From Blastococcus sp. URHD0036 (GTDB lineage: Bacteria; Actinomycetota; Actinomycetes; Mycobacteriales; Geodermatophilaceae): DNA of 64,000 nucleotides. The stretch's first letter is position 1. Every line of letters begins with the position of its first letter. The position numbers were made by a program, and so were the translations under genes. The stretch is from assembly GCF_000701365.1 (NCBI RefSeq), contig NZ_JNIK01000006.1, positions 1 to 64,000 on the forward strand, read 5' to 3'. This document shows, piece after piece, positions 51,006 to 59,722 of the stretch. The notes beneath the pieces were generated by a model that worked only from the letters and a program-made list of their open reading frames with translations, was not told where the DNA came from and searched no databases.

Positions 51006-52897
51006 GCACGTCGCGCGGGAAAGTCCCCTCCGAGACCAAGGTGGACGCCGACCCCGTCCTCGTCGAGATCGTCGCCGGGACCCTCGCGGCGATCGAGCGC
51101 GAGGTCGAGACGGCGATCGGGCGCACCTCGCGGTCGCCGATGATCCGGGACGCGCACGACTTCCGGGCCGGCATCCACGACCGGCAGCTGCGCAAGCTCA
51201 CCGGCCGCTCGTACTCGGCGCTGGTGCACCCGGTGGTGCGCGACTACCCGATCGAGACGATGAACGTCGGTGACGTCTTCTTCCACAACGACGTCTACCT
51301 CTCCGAGGGCGGGATCGGCCACCTGCCCGACCTCTGCGTGACGGTGCCGGTCTTCGCGGGGAACGCGGAGACGGGGGAACCCGAGGTCGTCGCCTTCGTG
51401 CAGGCCTTCGGGCACCACGACGACATCGGCGGCGCGGTGCCGGGGTCCATGCCCTCGGCGGCCACCTCGGTGTTCGAGGAGGGCCTGATGGTCCCGCCGA
51501 TCAAGCTGTGGGACCGCGGCGTGCCCAACGAGAGCGCGCTGAAGATCATGACGCGCAACTCGCGGATGCCCGACTCGCTGGCCGCCGACCTCGACGCCGA
51601 GTGCTCGGCCTGCCTGGCCGGCGCGCGGCGGCTGGGTGAGCTGTTCGACCGGTACGGCGTCGCCGCGGTGCAGGCCTGCTTCGAGGCGATCCTCGCCAAC
51701 TCCACCGAGGTCTACCGGCGGGAGATCCTGAGCCAGATCCCCGACGGCACCTACGTGTGGGAGGACTACGCCGAGCACGACGGCGTCGAGGAGCCCCAGC
51801 TCCACCGCCAGCGGATCACGCTCACGATGGACTCGACGGCACCGGTGCCCCTGGTCATCGACTTCACCGGCACCGGCCCGCAGGCCAAGGGACCGATCAA
51901 CCACTGCGGGGACTACGCCGACGGCAACTTCCTCAAGAAGTGGCTGGCCCCGATCCTGCGCAACCTCGCCGCGACGCCCGAGCGGATGGCGCAGCTCGAC
52001 GTCAACGAGGGCGTCGTCCCGCTGATCGAGATGCGCTTCCCGGAGAAGGGCACGCTGCTGACGCCGGTCTTCCCGGCGCCGACCAACGCCCGGACCTTCG
52101 TGATCCTGCGACTGCTCGGCGTGCTGGCCGGCGTGCTCGCCAAGGCCACCGGCGGCCGGATGCCCGCCGACCAGGAGACGATCCGCTACACCGGCGTCTA
52201 CGGCACCGACGCCGACGGCCAGCCCTACCTCATGCGCGAGGTGCTCGGCGGCGGCTCGGGCGGGCGGTACTACGCCGACGGCGAGGACACCATCCACGTC
52301 GTCCCGGACTCGCGGAACCTGCCGACCGAGTTCACCGAGTCGCGGTTCCCGCTGCGGGTCGAGCGGCTCGGGCTGGCCGTCGACTCGGGCGGGCCGGGCC
52401 GGTACCGCGGCGGCTGCGGGTACGAGAAGGACATCCGGGTGCTGCGGGACGCGCACTTCATGTCGATCGCCGACCGCTCGATCCTCGCCTGCTGGGGCGT
52501 GAAGGGCGGCAAGGCGGGACGGCCGTTCTCGATCACCGTCGACCCCGGCGGACCCGGCGAGCACGAGGTCGACGCGCTCGCCGACGCCGAGCCGCTGCCC
52601 GCGGGCACCGTCGTCCGGATCCGGACCACGGGCGGCGGCGGCTGGGGCGACCCGCTGGACCGGCCGGTCGCCGACGTCCTGCGCGACATCGCCTGGCGCA
52701 AGGTCTCGGTGGCCGGCGCGCGGGCGGACTACGGCGTCGTGGTGCTCGACTCCGGAGAGGCCGACGAGGTGGCGACGGCGGCGCTGCGCGACGAGCTCCG
52801 GGCGGCCCGGACCGGCGAGGAGCCGTTCTTCGACCGCGGACCCGGCTACGCGACGCTGTCCGGCGGGGCCGCGTTCAACGAGTTCGACGTCCTCTGA
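51002..52897 (+). CDS. hyuB: Hydantoinase/oxoprolinase subunit B
   Basis: The 631-residue protein is the HyuB partner: FFHNDVYLSEGGIGHLPD, the HHDDIGGAVPGSMP metal site (near residue 138), DFTGTGPQAKGPINH and GGSGGRYYADGED. The C-terminal 50 residues vary. With subunit A it would hydrolyse a cyclic ureide or similar compound. No transporter, racemase or carbamoylase is adjacent, so it is not a complete hydantoin operon. A link to the pyrimidine genes 30 kb away is possible but unsupported. Confidence 0.95.
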   Translation: MSTSRGKVPSETKVDADPVLVEIVAGTLAAIEREVETAIGRTSRSPMIRDAHDFRAGIHDRQLRKLTGRSYSALVHPVVRDYPIETMNVGDVFFHNDVYLSEGGIGHLPDLCVTVPVFAGNAETGEPEVVAFVQAFGHHDDIGGAVPGSMPSAATSVFEEGLMVPPIKLWDRGVPNESALKIMTRNSRMPDSLAADLDAECSACLAGARRLGELFDRYGVAAVQACFEAILANSTEVYRREILSQIPDGTYVWEDYAEHDGVEEPQLHRQRITLTMDSTAPVPLVIDFTGTGPQAKGPINHCGDYADGNFLKKWLAPILRNLAATPERMAQLDVNEGVVPLIEMRFPEKGTLLTPVFPAPTNARTFVILRLLGVLAGVLAKATGGRMPADQETIRYTGVYGTDADGQPYLMREVLGGGSGGRYYADGEDTIHVVPDSRNLPTEFTESRFPLRVERLGLAVDSGGPGRYRGGCGYEKDIRVLRDAHFMSIADRSILACWGVKGGKAGRPFSITVDPGGPGEHEVDALADAEPLPAGTVVRIRTTGGGGWGDPLDRPVADVLRDIAWRKVSVAGARADYGVVVLDSGEADEVATAALRDELRAARTGEEPFFDRGPGYATLSGGAAFNEFDVL

Positions 52898-52917
52898 CAC
52901 CTCCTCCCCGCACGGTC

Positions 52918-52990
52918 GTGCTCTGCCCCGCCCCCATGGGCAGGGCACGGTGATTCCCCGTGCTCTGCCCACGGAGGGTGGGCAGAGCAC
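52918..52990. terminator. Two tandem hairpins of the GTGCTCTGCCC family (copies 3 and 4)
   Basis: GTGCTCTGCCC (52918-52928) pairs with GGGCAGGGCAC (52938-52948) with one wobble. GTGCTCTGCCCAC (52960-52972) pairs perfectly with 52978-52990 around GGAGG. They follow the hyuB stop and are the third site of this repeat family in the window. Confidence 0.7.
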
Positions 52991-53044
52991 GAGCGAGCCG
53001 GAGGACACCCGGCGGGCGCGTCCCGGAGAGGGCAGGCTGGGCGC

Positions 53045-53179
53045 ATGAGCGAGCCGCGCGAGGAGAACGAGACCGGCGGCAACAACCTGCGCCCCGGCCA
53101 GCACGACGAGGGTGGGCACGGCGGCATGGCCACCCGTGAGCTGGAGGCGGAGCAGGCCGAGGAGGACGGCGAGGACTAA
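53045..53179 (+). CDS. Small acidic hypothetical protein (44 aa)
   Basis: The 44-residue product (MSEPREENETGG start, AEQAEEDGED end) is strongly acidic, has no hydrophobic segment and is probably disordered. CAGGCT six bases before the ATG matches the leaderless promoter pattern used across the window. Its stop overlaps that of the convergent XRE gene. No family is recognised. Confidence 0.55.
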   Translation: MSEPREENETGGNNLRPGQHDEGGHGGMATRELEAEQAEEDGED

Positions 53180-53952
53180 CCCGCCCGACGCAGCGCCTCG
53201 GCCGTCGCGGTGTCGGCCGGCAGGAACGCCTCGACGCTGAGCTCGGCGGCGGTGACGTCGACGGCGGTGCCGAACGTCGTCACCGTGCTGACGAACGAGA
53301 GCAGCCCCCGGTCGGTGCGCAGCCGCAGCGGGACGACGATGCCGTCGGGCGTCGTCCGGTCCGTTCCGCCCGGCATCGCGGCGAGCTCGCGGTGCAACGC
53401 GGCCAGCGCCGGGTCGCCGGTGAGGTGGGCCTCGCGGTCGAGCCGGTGCAGCACGTGCCCCCGCCACTGGGGCAGGTTGGCGATCCGGGGCGCCAGGCCG
53501 TCCGGGTGCAGGCTCAGCCGCAGCACGTTGACCGGCGGCTCCAGCAGGTGGGCGGCGGCGCCCTCGGTCAGCAGAGCGACCGTCCGGTTCGCCGTCACCA
53601 GCTCCCACGAGCGGTCGACCACGAGCGCGGGATAGGGCTCGTAGGCGGTCAGCACGAGGTCCAGGGCCCGGCTGACCGCGGCCATGTCGGGGTGGTCCAA
53701 CCCGCGGGAGCCGTAGGCCGGCGCGAAACCGGCGGCCAGCAGGAGCACGTTCCGCTCCCGCAGCGGCACCTCGAGCCGGTCGGCGAGGTGCAGCACCATC
53801 TCCCGGCTGGGCCGCGCCCGCCCGGTCTCGACGAAGCTCAGGTGCCGCGTCGAGACACCCGCCTCGCTGGCCAGGTCGAGCTGGGACAGCCGGCGGCGCC
53901 GGCGCCAGTCGCGCAGCAGGTCCCCGACGGGTGGGCGGACGGCGGTGGTCAC
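53176..53952 (-). CDS. XRE-family regulator with MmyB-like ligand-binding domain
   Basis: The 258-residue protein has an N-terminal helix-turn-helix (LSQLDLASEAGVSTRHLSFV in residues about 22-42). A PAS-like MmyB domain covers about residues 95-255 (YPALVVDRSWELVTANR, NVLRLSLHPDGL). Such regulators bind fatty acids or similar ligands in some actinobacteria. TAGCGT 7 bases before the GTG suggests a leaderless mRNA. It diverges from the SnoaL-like gene, which is its probable target. Confidence 0.93.
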   Translation of the reverse strand: MTTAVRPPVGDLLRDWRRRRRLSQLDLASEAGVSTRHLSFVETGRARPSREMVLHLADRLEVPLRERNVLLLAAGFAPAYGSRGLDHPDMAAVSRALDLVLTAYEPYPALVVDRSWELVTANRTVALLTEGAAAHLLEPPVNVLRLSLHPDGLAPRIANLPQWRGHVLHRLDREAHLTGDPALAALHRELAAMPGGTDRTTPDGIVVPLRLRTDRGLLSFVSTVTTFGTAVDVTAAELSVEAFLPADTATAEALRRAG

Positions 53953-54070
53953 GCCGCGGACGCTAGCGACGACCCGGCGTCGCGTCGCTTACCCGCGAGG
54001 TAATCGACACCGTTCCCCCGGGCGGCAACCGTCGTCCTCGGCAGGACCACCCCGACGAACGGAGAACGAC

Positions 54071-54433
54071 ATGACCGCCACCCCCGACCACGCCGAGCGC
54101 TACCTCGCCGCCTGGAACGCGACCGACCCCGCGGCCCGCCGCGCGGCCGTGGCCGAGGTGTTCGCCGCCGACGCCCGCTACACCGACCCGCTGGCCGACG
54201 CCCAGGGCCGGGAGGCCATCGAGGCGACCATCGCCGCCGTCCAGGCGCAGTTCCCCGGCTTCGTCTTCACGCTCGCCGGGCCGGCCGACGCCCACCACGA
54301 CCAGATGCGCTTCACATGGCACCTCGGCCCGGCCGGGCAGGAGGCGCCCATCGTCGGGTCCGACGTCGCGGTCGTCGACGCCGACGGGCGGATCCGCACC
54401 GTCCTGGGCTTCCTGGACCGGGTCCCGACTTGA
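54071..54433 (+). CDS. SnoaL-like / NTF2-fold protein
   Basis: The 120-residue protein has the NTF2-like cone fold of SnoaL-type polyketide cyclases and small isomerases: RYLAAWNATDP at the N-terminus, ADARYTDPLADAQGREAIE and FTWHLGP. Members without neighbouring biosynthetic genes are usually of unknown function. A GGAGAA ribosome site precedes the ATG. The divergent MmyB-type regulator and the lone position suggest a two-gene unit, a pairing often seen in actinobacteria. Confidence 0.85.
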   Translation: MTATPDHAERYLAAWNATDPAARRAAVAEVFAADARYTDPLADAQGREAIEATIAAVQAQFPGFVFTLAGPADAHHDQMRFTWHLGPAGQEAPIVGSDVAVVDADGRIRTVLGFLDRVPT

Positions 54434-54453
54434 ACGGCACAGCCCGAGGAACG

Positions 54454-54485
54454 CCCGGCTGGTCCTCCGCGGAGGGCCGGCCGGG
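54454..54485. terminator. Hairpin between the SnoaL-like gene and the small acidic ORF
   Basis: CCCGGCTGGTCCTCC (54454-54468) pairs with GGAGGGCCGGCCGGG (54471-54485), with two G-U wobbles, between convergent genes. Confidence 0.65.
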
Positions 54486-54491
54486 TCCCGC

Positions 54492-54653
54492 TCAGCCGAG
54501 GGGCTCGGTGGGACCGGGCGTGGGCTTGGCCTCGTCGCCCGTCGTGCCCTCGCCCGCGTCGGGAGCGTCCTCGACGTCCTCCGGCGCGGTCGGCGTCTGC
54601 TCCTTGACGTTCTCCCGGGCCTGGTCGCGGTCGGTGCCTGGTACCTCGGACAT
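54492..54653 (-). CDS. Small acidic hypothetical protein (53 aa)
   Basis: The 53-residue product starts MSEVPGTDRDQAREN and ends PGPTEPLG. It is acidic, rich in Pro, Thr and Glu, and probably unstructured. A GAGAGG ribosome site lies 6 bases before the ATG, and a hairpin follows the stop. I do not recognise a family. It resembles the other small MSE-starting acidic protein at 53045 only in composition. Confidence 0.55.
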   Translation of the reverse strand: MSEVPGTDRDQARENVKEQTPTAPEDVEDAPDAGEGTTGDEAKPTPGPTEPLG

Positions 54654-54742
54654 GACGGTCCTCTCGTCGGTGACGGACCCTCAGGACCTACCCCGCCCGG
54701 CGACGACGACCCCGGCGTTCGCCCGCGGCGCAACGGCAGCTG

Positions 54743-55210
54743 TCAGCCGCGGCGCCACCACCGGCGACGCCGCGGCTCGGGCGGTGGCTCGGCGGCCGGG
54801 GGCGGGGGCCGGGTCGCCGTCCAGTGGCCGACGAGCGCCTCGACGTCGGCCAGGCCCGGGACCGGCGCCCAGCGGCTCTCCTGCGGCCGCCGCCAGAAGG
54901 CCTCCACCCGCGCGTTGTAGTCCTCCGCGAGCGCGCGGACGGCGTCCTCGCTCGCCAGGCGCAGCACCCGCTCCGGCAGCTCGTCGCGCTCGCGGCGCAG
55001 CCGCAGCCCCGGCGGCAGCATGTCCGCCGTCTGCACGCCCTCGCGGCGGGCCTTGGCCAGCGCCCAGTCGTAGGCGGTCTGCTCGGGGTCGATCTGCAGC
55101 GGCTTCCCCGAGCTCGGCAGGCCCGAGAACGCGCCGCGCTCCTGGGCCTGCCTGATCTGCTGCTCCACCCAGGTCTCGAAGGAGACCCCGGTGGGTTTCC
55201 GGTCGGTCAT
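54743..55210 (-). CDS. DUF1992 protein (DnaJC28-like conserved domain)
   Basis: The 155-residue protein has the DUF1992 domain in residues 1-75 (VEQQIRQAQERGAFSGLPSSGKPL in parts, then AYDWALAKARREG and LPPGLRLRRERDEL). This is the domain found in DnaJ homologue subfamily C member 28 but without a J domain. A Pro-rich segment and a basic WRRG end follow. Its role in bacteria is unknown. The start codon sits 37 bases from the divergent NUDIX gene. Confidence 0.88.
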   Translation of the reverse strand: MTDRKPTGVSFETWVEQQIRQAQERGAFSGLPSSGKPLQIDPEQTAYDWALAKARREGVQTADMLPPGLRLRRERDELPERVLRLASEDAVRALAEDYNARVEAFWRRPQESRWAPVPGLADVEALVGHWTATRPPPPAAEPPPEPRRRRWWRRG

Positions 55211-55247
55211 CGCTCCCCATGGTCCCCGGTCTGAGAGGGTCGGGCAC

Positions 55248-55793
55248 GTGCGGACGACCAGCAGCCGGGAGGTGTACCGCAACCCGTGGATCCGGGTGCG
55301 GGAGGACGCGATCGAACTCGCCGACGGCTCCAGCAGCGTCTACGGCGTCGTCGAGAAGCCGGACTTCGCCCTCGTGCTGCCCGCGGAACGCGACGGGTTC
55401 TGGCTGGTCGAGCAGTTCCGGTACCCCATCGGCCGTCGGGCGTGGGAGTTCCCGCAGGGCGGCTGGCCGCACGGCGCCGGCGGGACAGCGGAGGAGCTGG
55501 CCCGCGCCGAGCTCGCCGAGGAGACCGGCTTCCGCGCCGGCGCGCTGCGCCACCTCGGCCACCTGGACCTCTCCTCCGGGCTGTCCACCCAGGAGTTCGA
55601 CGTCTGGCTGGCGACCGACCTGACGCCGGGGCCCACCGCGCGGGAGGCGAGCGAGGCGGACATGCAGCAGGCGTTCGTGACCGAGGCCGAGCTGCGCGAG
55701 ATGGTGCGCACCGGCCGGTTCACCGACGCCCCGTCGCTCGCGGCGTACTCGCTGCTCCTCCTCGATCGCACCGGAGGAGATCCGTCGGCGTGA
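55248..55793 (+). CDS. NUDIX hydrolase, ADP-ribose pyrophosphatase-like
   Basis: The 181-residue protein has a NUDIX box near residues 80-105 (GGTAEELARAELAEETGF). The usual arginine of REUxEE is replaced by alanine, while the metal-binding glutamates remain. The N-terminal VYRNPWIRVRED is typical of ADP-ribose pyrophosphatases (NudF/YffH-like), which cleave ADP-ribose or sugar nucleotides to AMP. GAGGGT 7 bases before the GTG fits the leaderless pattern. Confidence 0.9.
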   Translation: MRTTSSREVYRNPWIRVREDAIELADGSSSVYGVVEKPDFALVLPAERDGFWLVEQFRYPIGRRAWEFPQGGWPHGAGGTAEELARAELAEETGFRAGALRHLGHLDLSSGLSTQEFDVWLATDLTPGPTAREASEADMQQAFVTEAELREMVRTGRFTDAPSLAAYSLLLLDRTGGDPSA

Positions 55794-55812
55794 CGCCGAC
55801 GGATCTCCTCCG
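55772..55812. terminator. Bidirectional hairpin between NUDIX and FMN reductase genes
   Basis: The 20-base arm starting CGGAGGAGATCCG (55772-55791) and its exact complement (55793-55812) are separated by one base and include the NUDIX stop codon. It serves two convergent genes. Confidence 0.75.
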
Positions 55813-55815
55813 CGG

Positions 55816-56388
55816 TCAGGCGGCGCGGAGGGTGCTCAGGGCGCCGGTCACCCGCAGCAGCTCGTCCAGCATCGCCTTGCCACCGGCCTCGAGCTCGGCG
55901 TTGGCGACGAAGACCTCGTCCTCGTCGAGGAACTGGGGGAAGAACGGGATCGAGACCGCCTCGGGCACCGTGTGCAGCCGGAGCGCCGCAAGGACGGGCT
56001 TGAGCGCGGTCGCGGCGCGCAGACCCGCGGAGACACCGCCGTAGGAGACCAGGCCCGCGGCCTTGTCGGCCCACTCGCCGTGCAGGTGGTCCAGCGCGTT
56101 CTTCAGCGAGGCCGGGAAGGAGTGGTTGTACTCCGGCGTCACGAACACGAACGCGTCGCCGCGGGAGACCGTGGCGCTCCAGTCGCGGGTGGCCTGGTGC
56201 ACGTACTGCCCCAGGCGCGGGTGGTTGGGCTCGTCGAGCAGCGGCAGGCCCACCTCGGCCAGATCGACGAGCTCGACGTCGAAACCGCCGTGCGCCTCGG
56301 CCAGCTGCTGCACCCACCGGGCGATCGCGATGCCCTTGCGGCCGGGACGGGTGCTGGCGGCGACCACCTGCAGGACGGGACGGGACAC
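55816..56388 (-). CDS. NADPH-dependent FMN reductase family protein
   Basis: The 190-residue flavodoxin-fold protein has STRPGRKG for FMN phosphate binding (near residue 11) and the family motif TPEYNHSFPASLKNALDHL (near 90), then VSYGGVSAG. Such enzymes reduce FMN, quinones or azo compounds with NAD(P)H. GGAG lies 7 bases before the GTG; an earlier in-frame ATG (56490) would add 34 poorly conserved residues. Confidence 0.92.
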   Translation of the reverse strand: MSRPVLQVVAASTRPGRKGIAIARWVQQLAEAHGGFDVELVDLAEVGLPLLDEPNHPRLGQYVHQATRDWSATVSRGDAFVFVTPEYNHSFPASLKNALDHLHGEWADKAAGLVSYGGVSAGLRAATALKPVLAALRLHTVPEAVSIPFFPQFLDEDEVFVANAELEAGGKAMLDELLRVTGALSTLRAA

Positions 56389-56525
56389 GGTGCGCTCCAA
56401 GGACGACGAGACGTTTCGTTGAACTCTCAACTCTGCCGTCCGCTCGGCATTCCGGTGTGCGCCCGTGACGGATCTCGCATCCGCCTCCACCCGCGGGGGC
56501 GGGGGCCCGGGCAGGATGGGGCCAC

Positions 56526-57995
56526 GTGCCGCCTGCGCTCGCCGATCTGCGTCCGACCCGCCCCGCGTGGCTGGCTCCGCGGGTCGCCCGCACCGAGGTC
56601 CTCGCCGGCCTGGTGACCGCCCTGGCGCTGATCCCCGAGGTCATCAGCTTCTCCATCCTGGCCGGCGTCGACCCCCGGGTGGGCCTGTTCACGTCGTTCA
56701 CGATGGCCGTCGTCATCGCGTTCACCGGCGGCCGGCCGGCGATGGTCAGCGCCGCGGCGGGAGCCACCGCCCTCGTGGTCGCGCCGCTGGTGGCCGACCA
56801 CGGCGTCGAGTACCTGGTCGCCGCGGTGATCCTGGGCGGGGCGTGCCAGGTCCTGCTCGCGGCGGCGGGCATCGCGCGGCTCATGCGGTTCGTCCCGCGC
56901 AGCGTCATGGTGGGCTTCCTCAACGCGCTGGCGATCCTCATCTTCAGCGCGCAGGTGCCGCACCTCATCGGCGTCCCGTGGCTGGTCTACCCGATGGTCG
57001 CCGCCGGCCTGGCCGTCATGGTCGGCCTGCCGCGGCTGACCACCGCCGTCCCGGCCCCGCTGGTCGCCACCATCGTGCTCACCGGCGTCACCGTGCTGGC
57101 CGGCTGGTCGGTGCCCGACGTCGGCGACGAGGGCGCCCTGCCCGACAGCCTCCCGTCGCTCGTGCTCCCCTCCGTGCCGCTGACCTGGGAGACGCTGACC
57201 ATCGTCGCGCCCTACGCGCTGGCCATCGCCTTCGTCGGTCTGATGGAGTCGCTGCTGACGGCGAAGCTGGTCGACGACCTCACCGACACCCGCTCGGACA
57301 AGACGCGGGAGTCGTGGGGCCAGGGCGTGGCCAACATCGTCACCGGGTTCTTCGGCGGCATGGGCGGCTGCGCGATGATCGGCCAGACGATGATCAACGT
57401 GCGGTCGGGCGGCCGCACCCGGCTCTCGACCTTCCTCGCCGGCGTCTTCCTGCTGGTGCTGGTCGTCGCGCTCGGGGACGTCGTCGCGGTCATCCCGATG
57501 GCCGCCCTCGTCGCGGTGATGGTCTTCGTGTCGTTCGTGACCTTCGACTGGCACAGCCTGCGCACGCTGCCGTCGATGCCGTGGAGCGAGACCGCGGTGA
57601 TGGTCTCCACCGTCGCCGTCGTCGTGTGGACGCACAACCTCGCCATCGGCGTCGCCGTCGGCGTCCTCGTCGCCTGCGTGCTCTTCGCCCGCCGGGTGGC
57701 CCACCTGGTACGGGTCACCGGCCGCACCGCGGACGACGGCACCCGCGTGTACACCGTCACCGGAGCGCTCTTCTTCGCCTCCAGCAACGACCTCGTGGAG
57801 CAGTTCGACTCCGCCGGCGATCCCGACCGCGTCGTCGTCGACCTGTCCGGGGCCTCGGTGTGGGACGCGTCCACCGTGGCGACCCTCGACGCGATCACCA
57901 CCCGGTACGCCGCCCGCGGCAAGCGGGTGGAGATCACCGGCCTGGACGGGCACTCGGCCGACCGCTACGAGCGGCACACCGGCCGGCTCGGCTGA
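56526..57995 (+). CDS. SulP-family anion transporter with STAS domain
   Basis: The 489-residue protein has about 12 membrane segments (residues about 25-390) with SulP signatures ALIPEVISFSILAGVDP and GMGGCAMIGQTMINVRSGGRTR (in parts). A short C-terminal STAS domain with VVVDLSGASVWDASTVATL follows. SulP proteins move sulfate, bicarbonate or dicarboxylates; the GGCAMIGQT loop is common in bicarbonate-type members. The substrate is not certain. It diverges from the FMN reductase gene. Confidence 0.92.
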   Translation: MPPALADLRPTRPAWLAPRVARTEVLAGLVTALALIPEVISFSILAGVDPRVGLFTSFTMAVVIAFTGGRPAMVSAAAGATALVVAPLVADHGVEYLVAAVILGGACQVLLAAAGIARLMRFVPRSVMVGFLNALAILIFSAQVPHLIGVPWLVYPMVAAGLAVMVGLPRLTTAVPAPLVATIVLTGVTVLAGWSVPDVGDEGALPDSLPSLVLPSVPLTWETLTIVAPYALAIAFVGLMESLLTAKLVDDLTDTRSDKTRESWGQGVANIVTGFFGGMGGCAMIGQTMINVRSGGRTRLSTFLAGVFLLVLVVALGDVVAVIPMAALVAVMVFVSFVTFDWHSLRTLPSMPWSETAVMVSTVAVVVWTHNLAIGVAVGVLVACVLFARRVAHLVRVTGRTADDGTRVYTVTGALFFASSNDLVEQFDSAGDPDRVVVDLSGASVWDASTVATLDAITTRYAARGKRVEITGLDGHSADRYERHTGRLG

Positions 57996-58170
57996 TCGAC
58001 CCGGCCGACCGGCGAACGGGATCCGGCGCGACCCGATCGTGACTTGACTCCCGGCCGGCGCTCGTGCCGCTGAGCGGCGGCGACGCGGAGCGTGGCGACC
58101 CTCCACCGAACGGGTGATCCCGTCCGCCGGGAGACTGCGACGCGTCCGGGGAGCCCCCAGGCTGGCCGTC

Positions 58171-59184
58171 GTGCCCCTGACCGCCCCCGGCTTGCCGGAC
58201 CTGCCGGCGGACCTGGCCGGTCCGGTGGCGGTGCAGCTGGCCAAGCCCGCCCGCGCGCTGCCGCCGCCGAACGGACTGCCCGGCGGCTGCCTCTACGAGC
58301 CGAAGTGGGACGGCTACCGGCTGGTCGTCGTGCGGACGGCGCGCACCACCCGCCTGTGGTCCAAGCAGGGGCGCGACCTCACCGACCGCTTCCCCGACGT
58401 CGCCGCGGCGGCACTCGCCCAGCTCCCGGCCGGCAGCGTCGTCGACGGCGAGGTGGTGATCTGGCACGACGACCGGCTGGACTTCGGCCTGCTGCAGAAG
58501 CGCATGGTGACCGCCCCCGGCCGGATCGCCGCCCAGGTCGCGGCCGCCCCGGCGTCCTACGTCGCGTTCGACCTGCTCGCCGCCGGCGGCACCGACCTGC
58601 GCCGGCGCACCCTGCGCTCCCGTCGTGCCGAGCTGGAGCGGCTGGCCGCCCGCTGGGCCCCGCCGCTGCAGCTCTCCCCGATGACGGCGGACCCGGAGGA
58701 GGCGGCCCAGTGGTCCCGCGACTTCCGGGTGGCCGGGGTCGAGGGGCTGGTCGCCAAGGGCGCCGGGACCCGGTACGCGCCGGGCCGCCGGGAGTGGGTC
58801 AAGGTCAAGTCCTGGGAGACCACCGAGGTGATCGCCGGTGGGATCATCGGCTCCCTCGACCGGCCGAGCCAGCTCGTGGCCGGGCGCTACCGCGACGGCG
58901 AGCTGGTCGTGGTCGGCCGGACCAGCCCGCTCACGCCGGCCGCGGCCGAGGAGCTGGCGGCCGTCCTCGCGCCCGCGGGGGACGAGCACCCGTGGCCGGA
59001 CCGGATCGGCACCGGACGCTTCGGCGGTGGCCGGCTCAGCGTGCCCCTGACCCGGGTGCGTCCCGACGTCGTCGTCGAGGTCAGCGCGGACGCCGCGCTG
59101 CAGGCCGGCGTCTTCCGGCACCCGCTGCGCTTCGTCCGCACCCGCCCGGACCTGCGGCCCGACGACGTCGACCCGATCGACTGA
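58171..59184 (+). CDS. ligC: ATP-dependent DNA ligase, LigC-like
   Basis: The 337-residue protein has an adenylation domain with motif I EPKWDGYR (AMP-accepting K45), motif IIIa/IV YVAFDLL and VEGLVAKG, and motif V REWVKVKSWETTE. An OB-fold covers the last 110 residues. The length and lack of polymerase or nuclease domains match mycobacterial LigC. It seals nicks in DNA with ATP, probably in repair. No Ku or LigD gene is nearby. CAGGCT 7 bases before the GTG supports this start; an ATG at 58114 would lie upstream of it. Confidence 0.93.
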   Translation: MPLTAPGLPDLPADLAGPVAVQLAKPARALPPPNGLPGGCLYEPKWDGYRLVVVRTARTTRLWSKQGRDLTDRFPDVAAAALAQLPAGSVVDGEVVIWHDDRLDFGLLQKRMVTAPGRIAAQVAAAPASYVAFDLLAAGGTDLRRRTLRSRRAELERLAARWAPPLQLSPMTADPEEAAQWSRDFRVAGVEGLVAKGAGTRYAPGRREWVKVKSWETTEVIAGGIIGSLDRPSQLVAGRYRDGELVVVGRTSPLTPAAAEELAAVLAPAGDEHPWPDRIGTGRFGGGRLSVPLTRVRPDVVVEVSADAALQAGVFRHPLRFVRTRPDLRPDDVDPID

Positions 59185-59202
59185 CCCTCCGGGCCCCGCT
59201 CG

Positions 59203-59715
59203 TCACGGGCGTTGGGGCAGCCGGCCCAGCGTGACCAGGAAGCGGCGGAGCAGGTCGGCCAACTGCTCCCGCTCGGCCTCCGACAGCCCGGCCAGCAACC
59301 GCCGCTCGGTCTCCAGGTGGTCGGGCAGGGCCGCGTCGAGCGCCGCCCGCCCGGCGTCGGTGAGCGTGACGACGACGCCCCGCCCGTCGGACTCGCTGCG
59401 GGTCCGGGTGATCAGCCCGCGCTCCTCGAGCCGGTCCAGCCGCTGGGTGATCGCCCCGGAAGTCACCAGCGCCGTCCGCATGAGGTCGGTGGGGGTGAGC
59501 TGGTGGGGCGGCCCGGCCCGGCGCAGGGCCGCCAGGACGTCGAAGGCGGGCGCGTCCAGGTCGTGGCGGGCGAACGTGGCGCGCTGCGCCAGGTGCACCT
59601 CCCGCTGCAGCTGGGTGATCCGGCCGACGATCCCCATCGGCGAGCAGTCGAGGTCGGGCCGCTCCCGGGCCCACTGCTCGAGGATCAGGTCGACGGAGTC
59701 GGCCGGCTCGCTCAT
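59203..59715 (-). CDS. MarR-family transcriptional regulator
   Basis: The 170-residue protein has a MarR winged helix (residues about 45-125: LTPTDLMRTALVTSGAITQRL, then RTRSESDGRGVVVTLTDAG). An N-terminal extension of about 35 residues and a C-terminal helix complete it. CATGAT six bases before the ATG may be a -10. It lies seven bases beyond the NmrA-like gene on the same strand, so it may share its transcript. Confidence 0.92.
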   Translation of the reverse strand: MSEPADSVDLILEQWARERPDLDCSPMGIVGRITQLQREVHLAQRATFARHDLDAPAFDVLAALRRAGPPHQLTPTDLMRTALVTSGAITQRLDRLEERGLITRTRSESDGRGVVVTLTDAGRAALDAALPDHLETERRLLAGLSEAEREQLADLLRRFLVTLGRLPQRP

Positions 59716-59722
59716 GCCCTGA

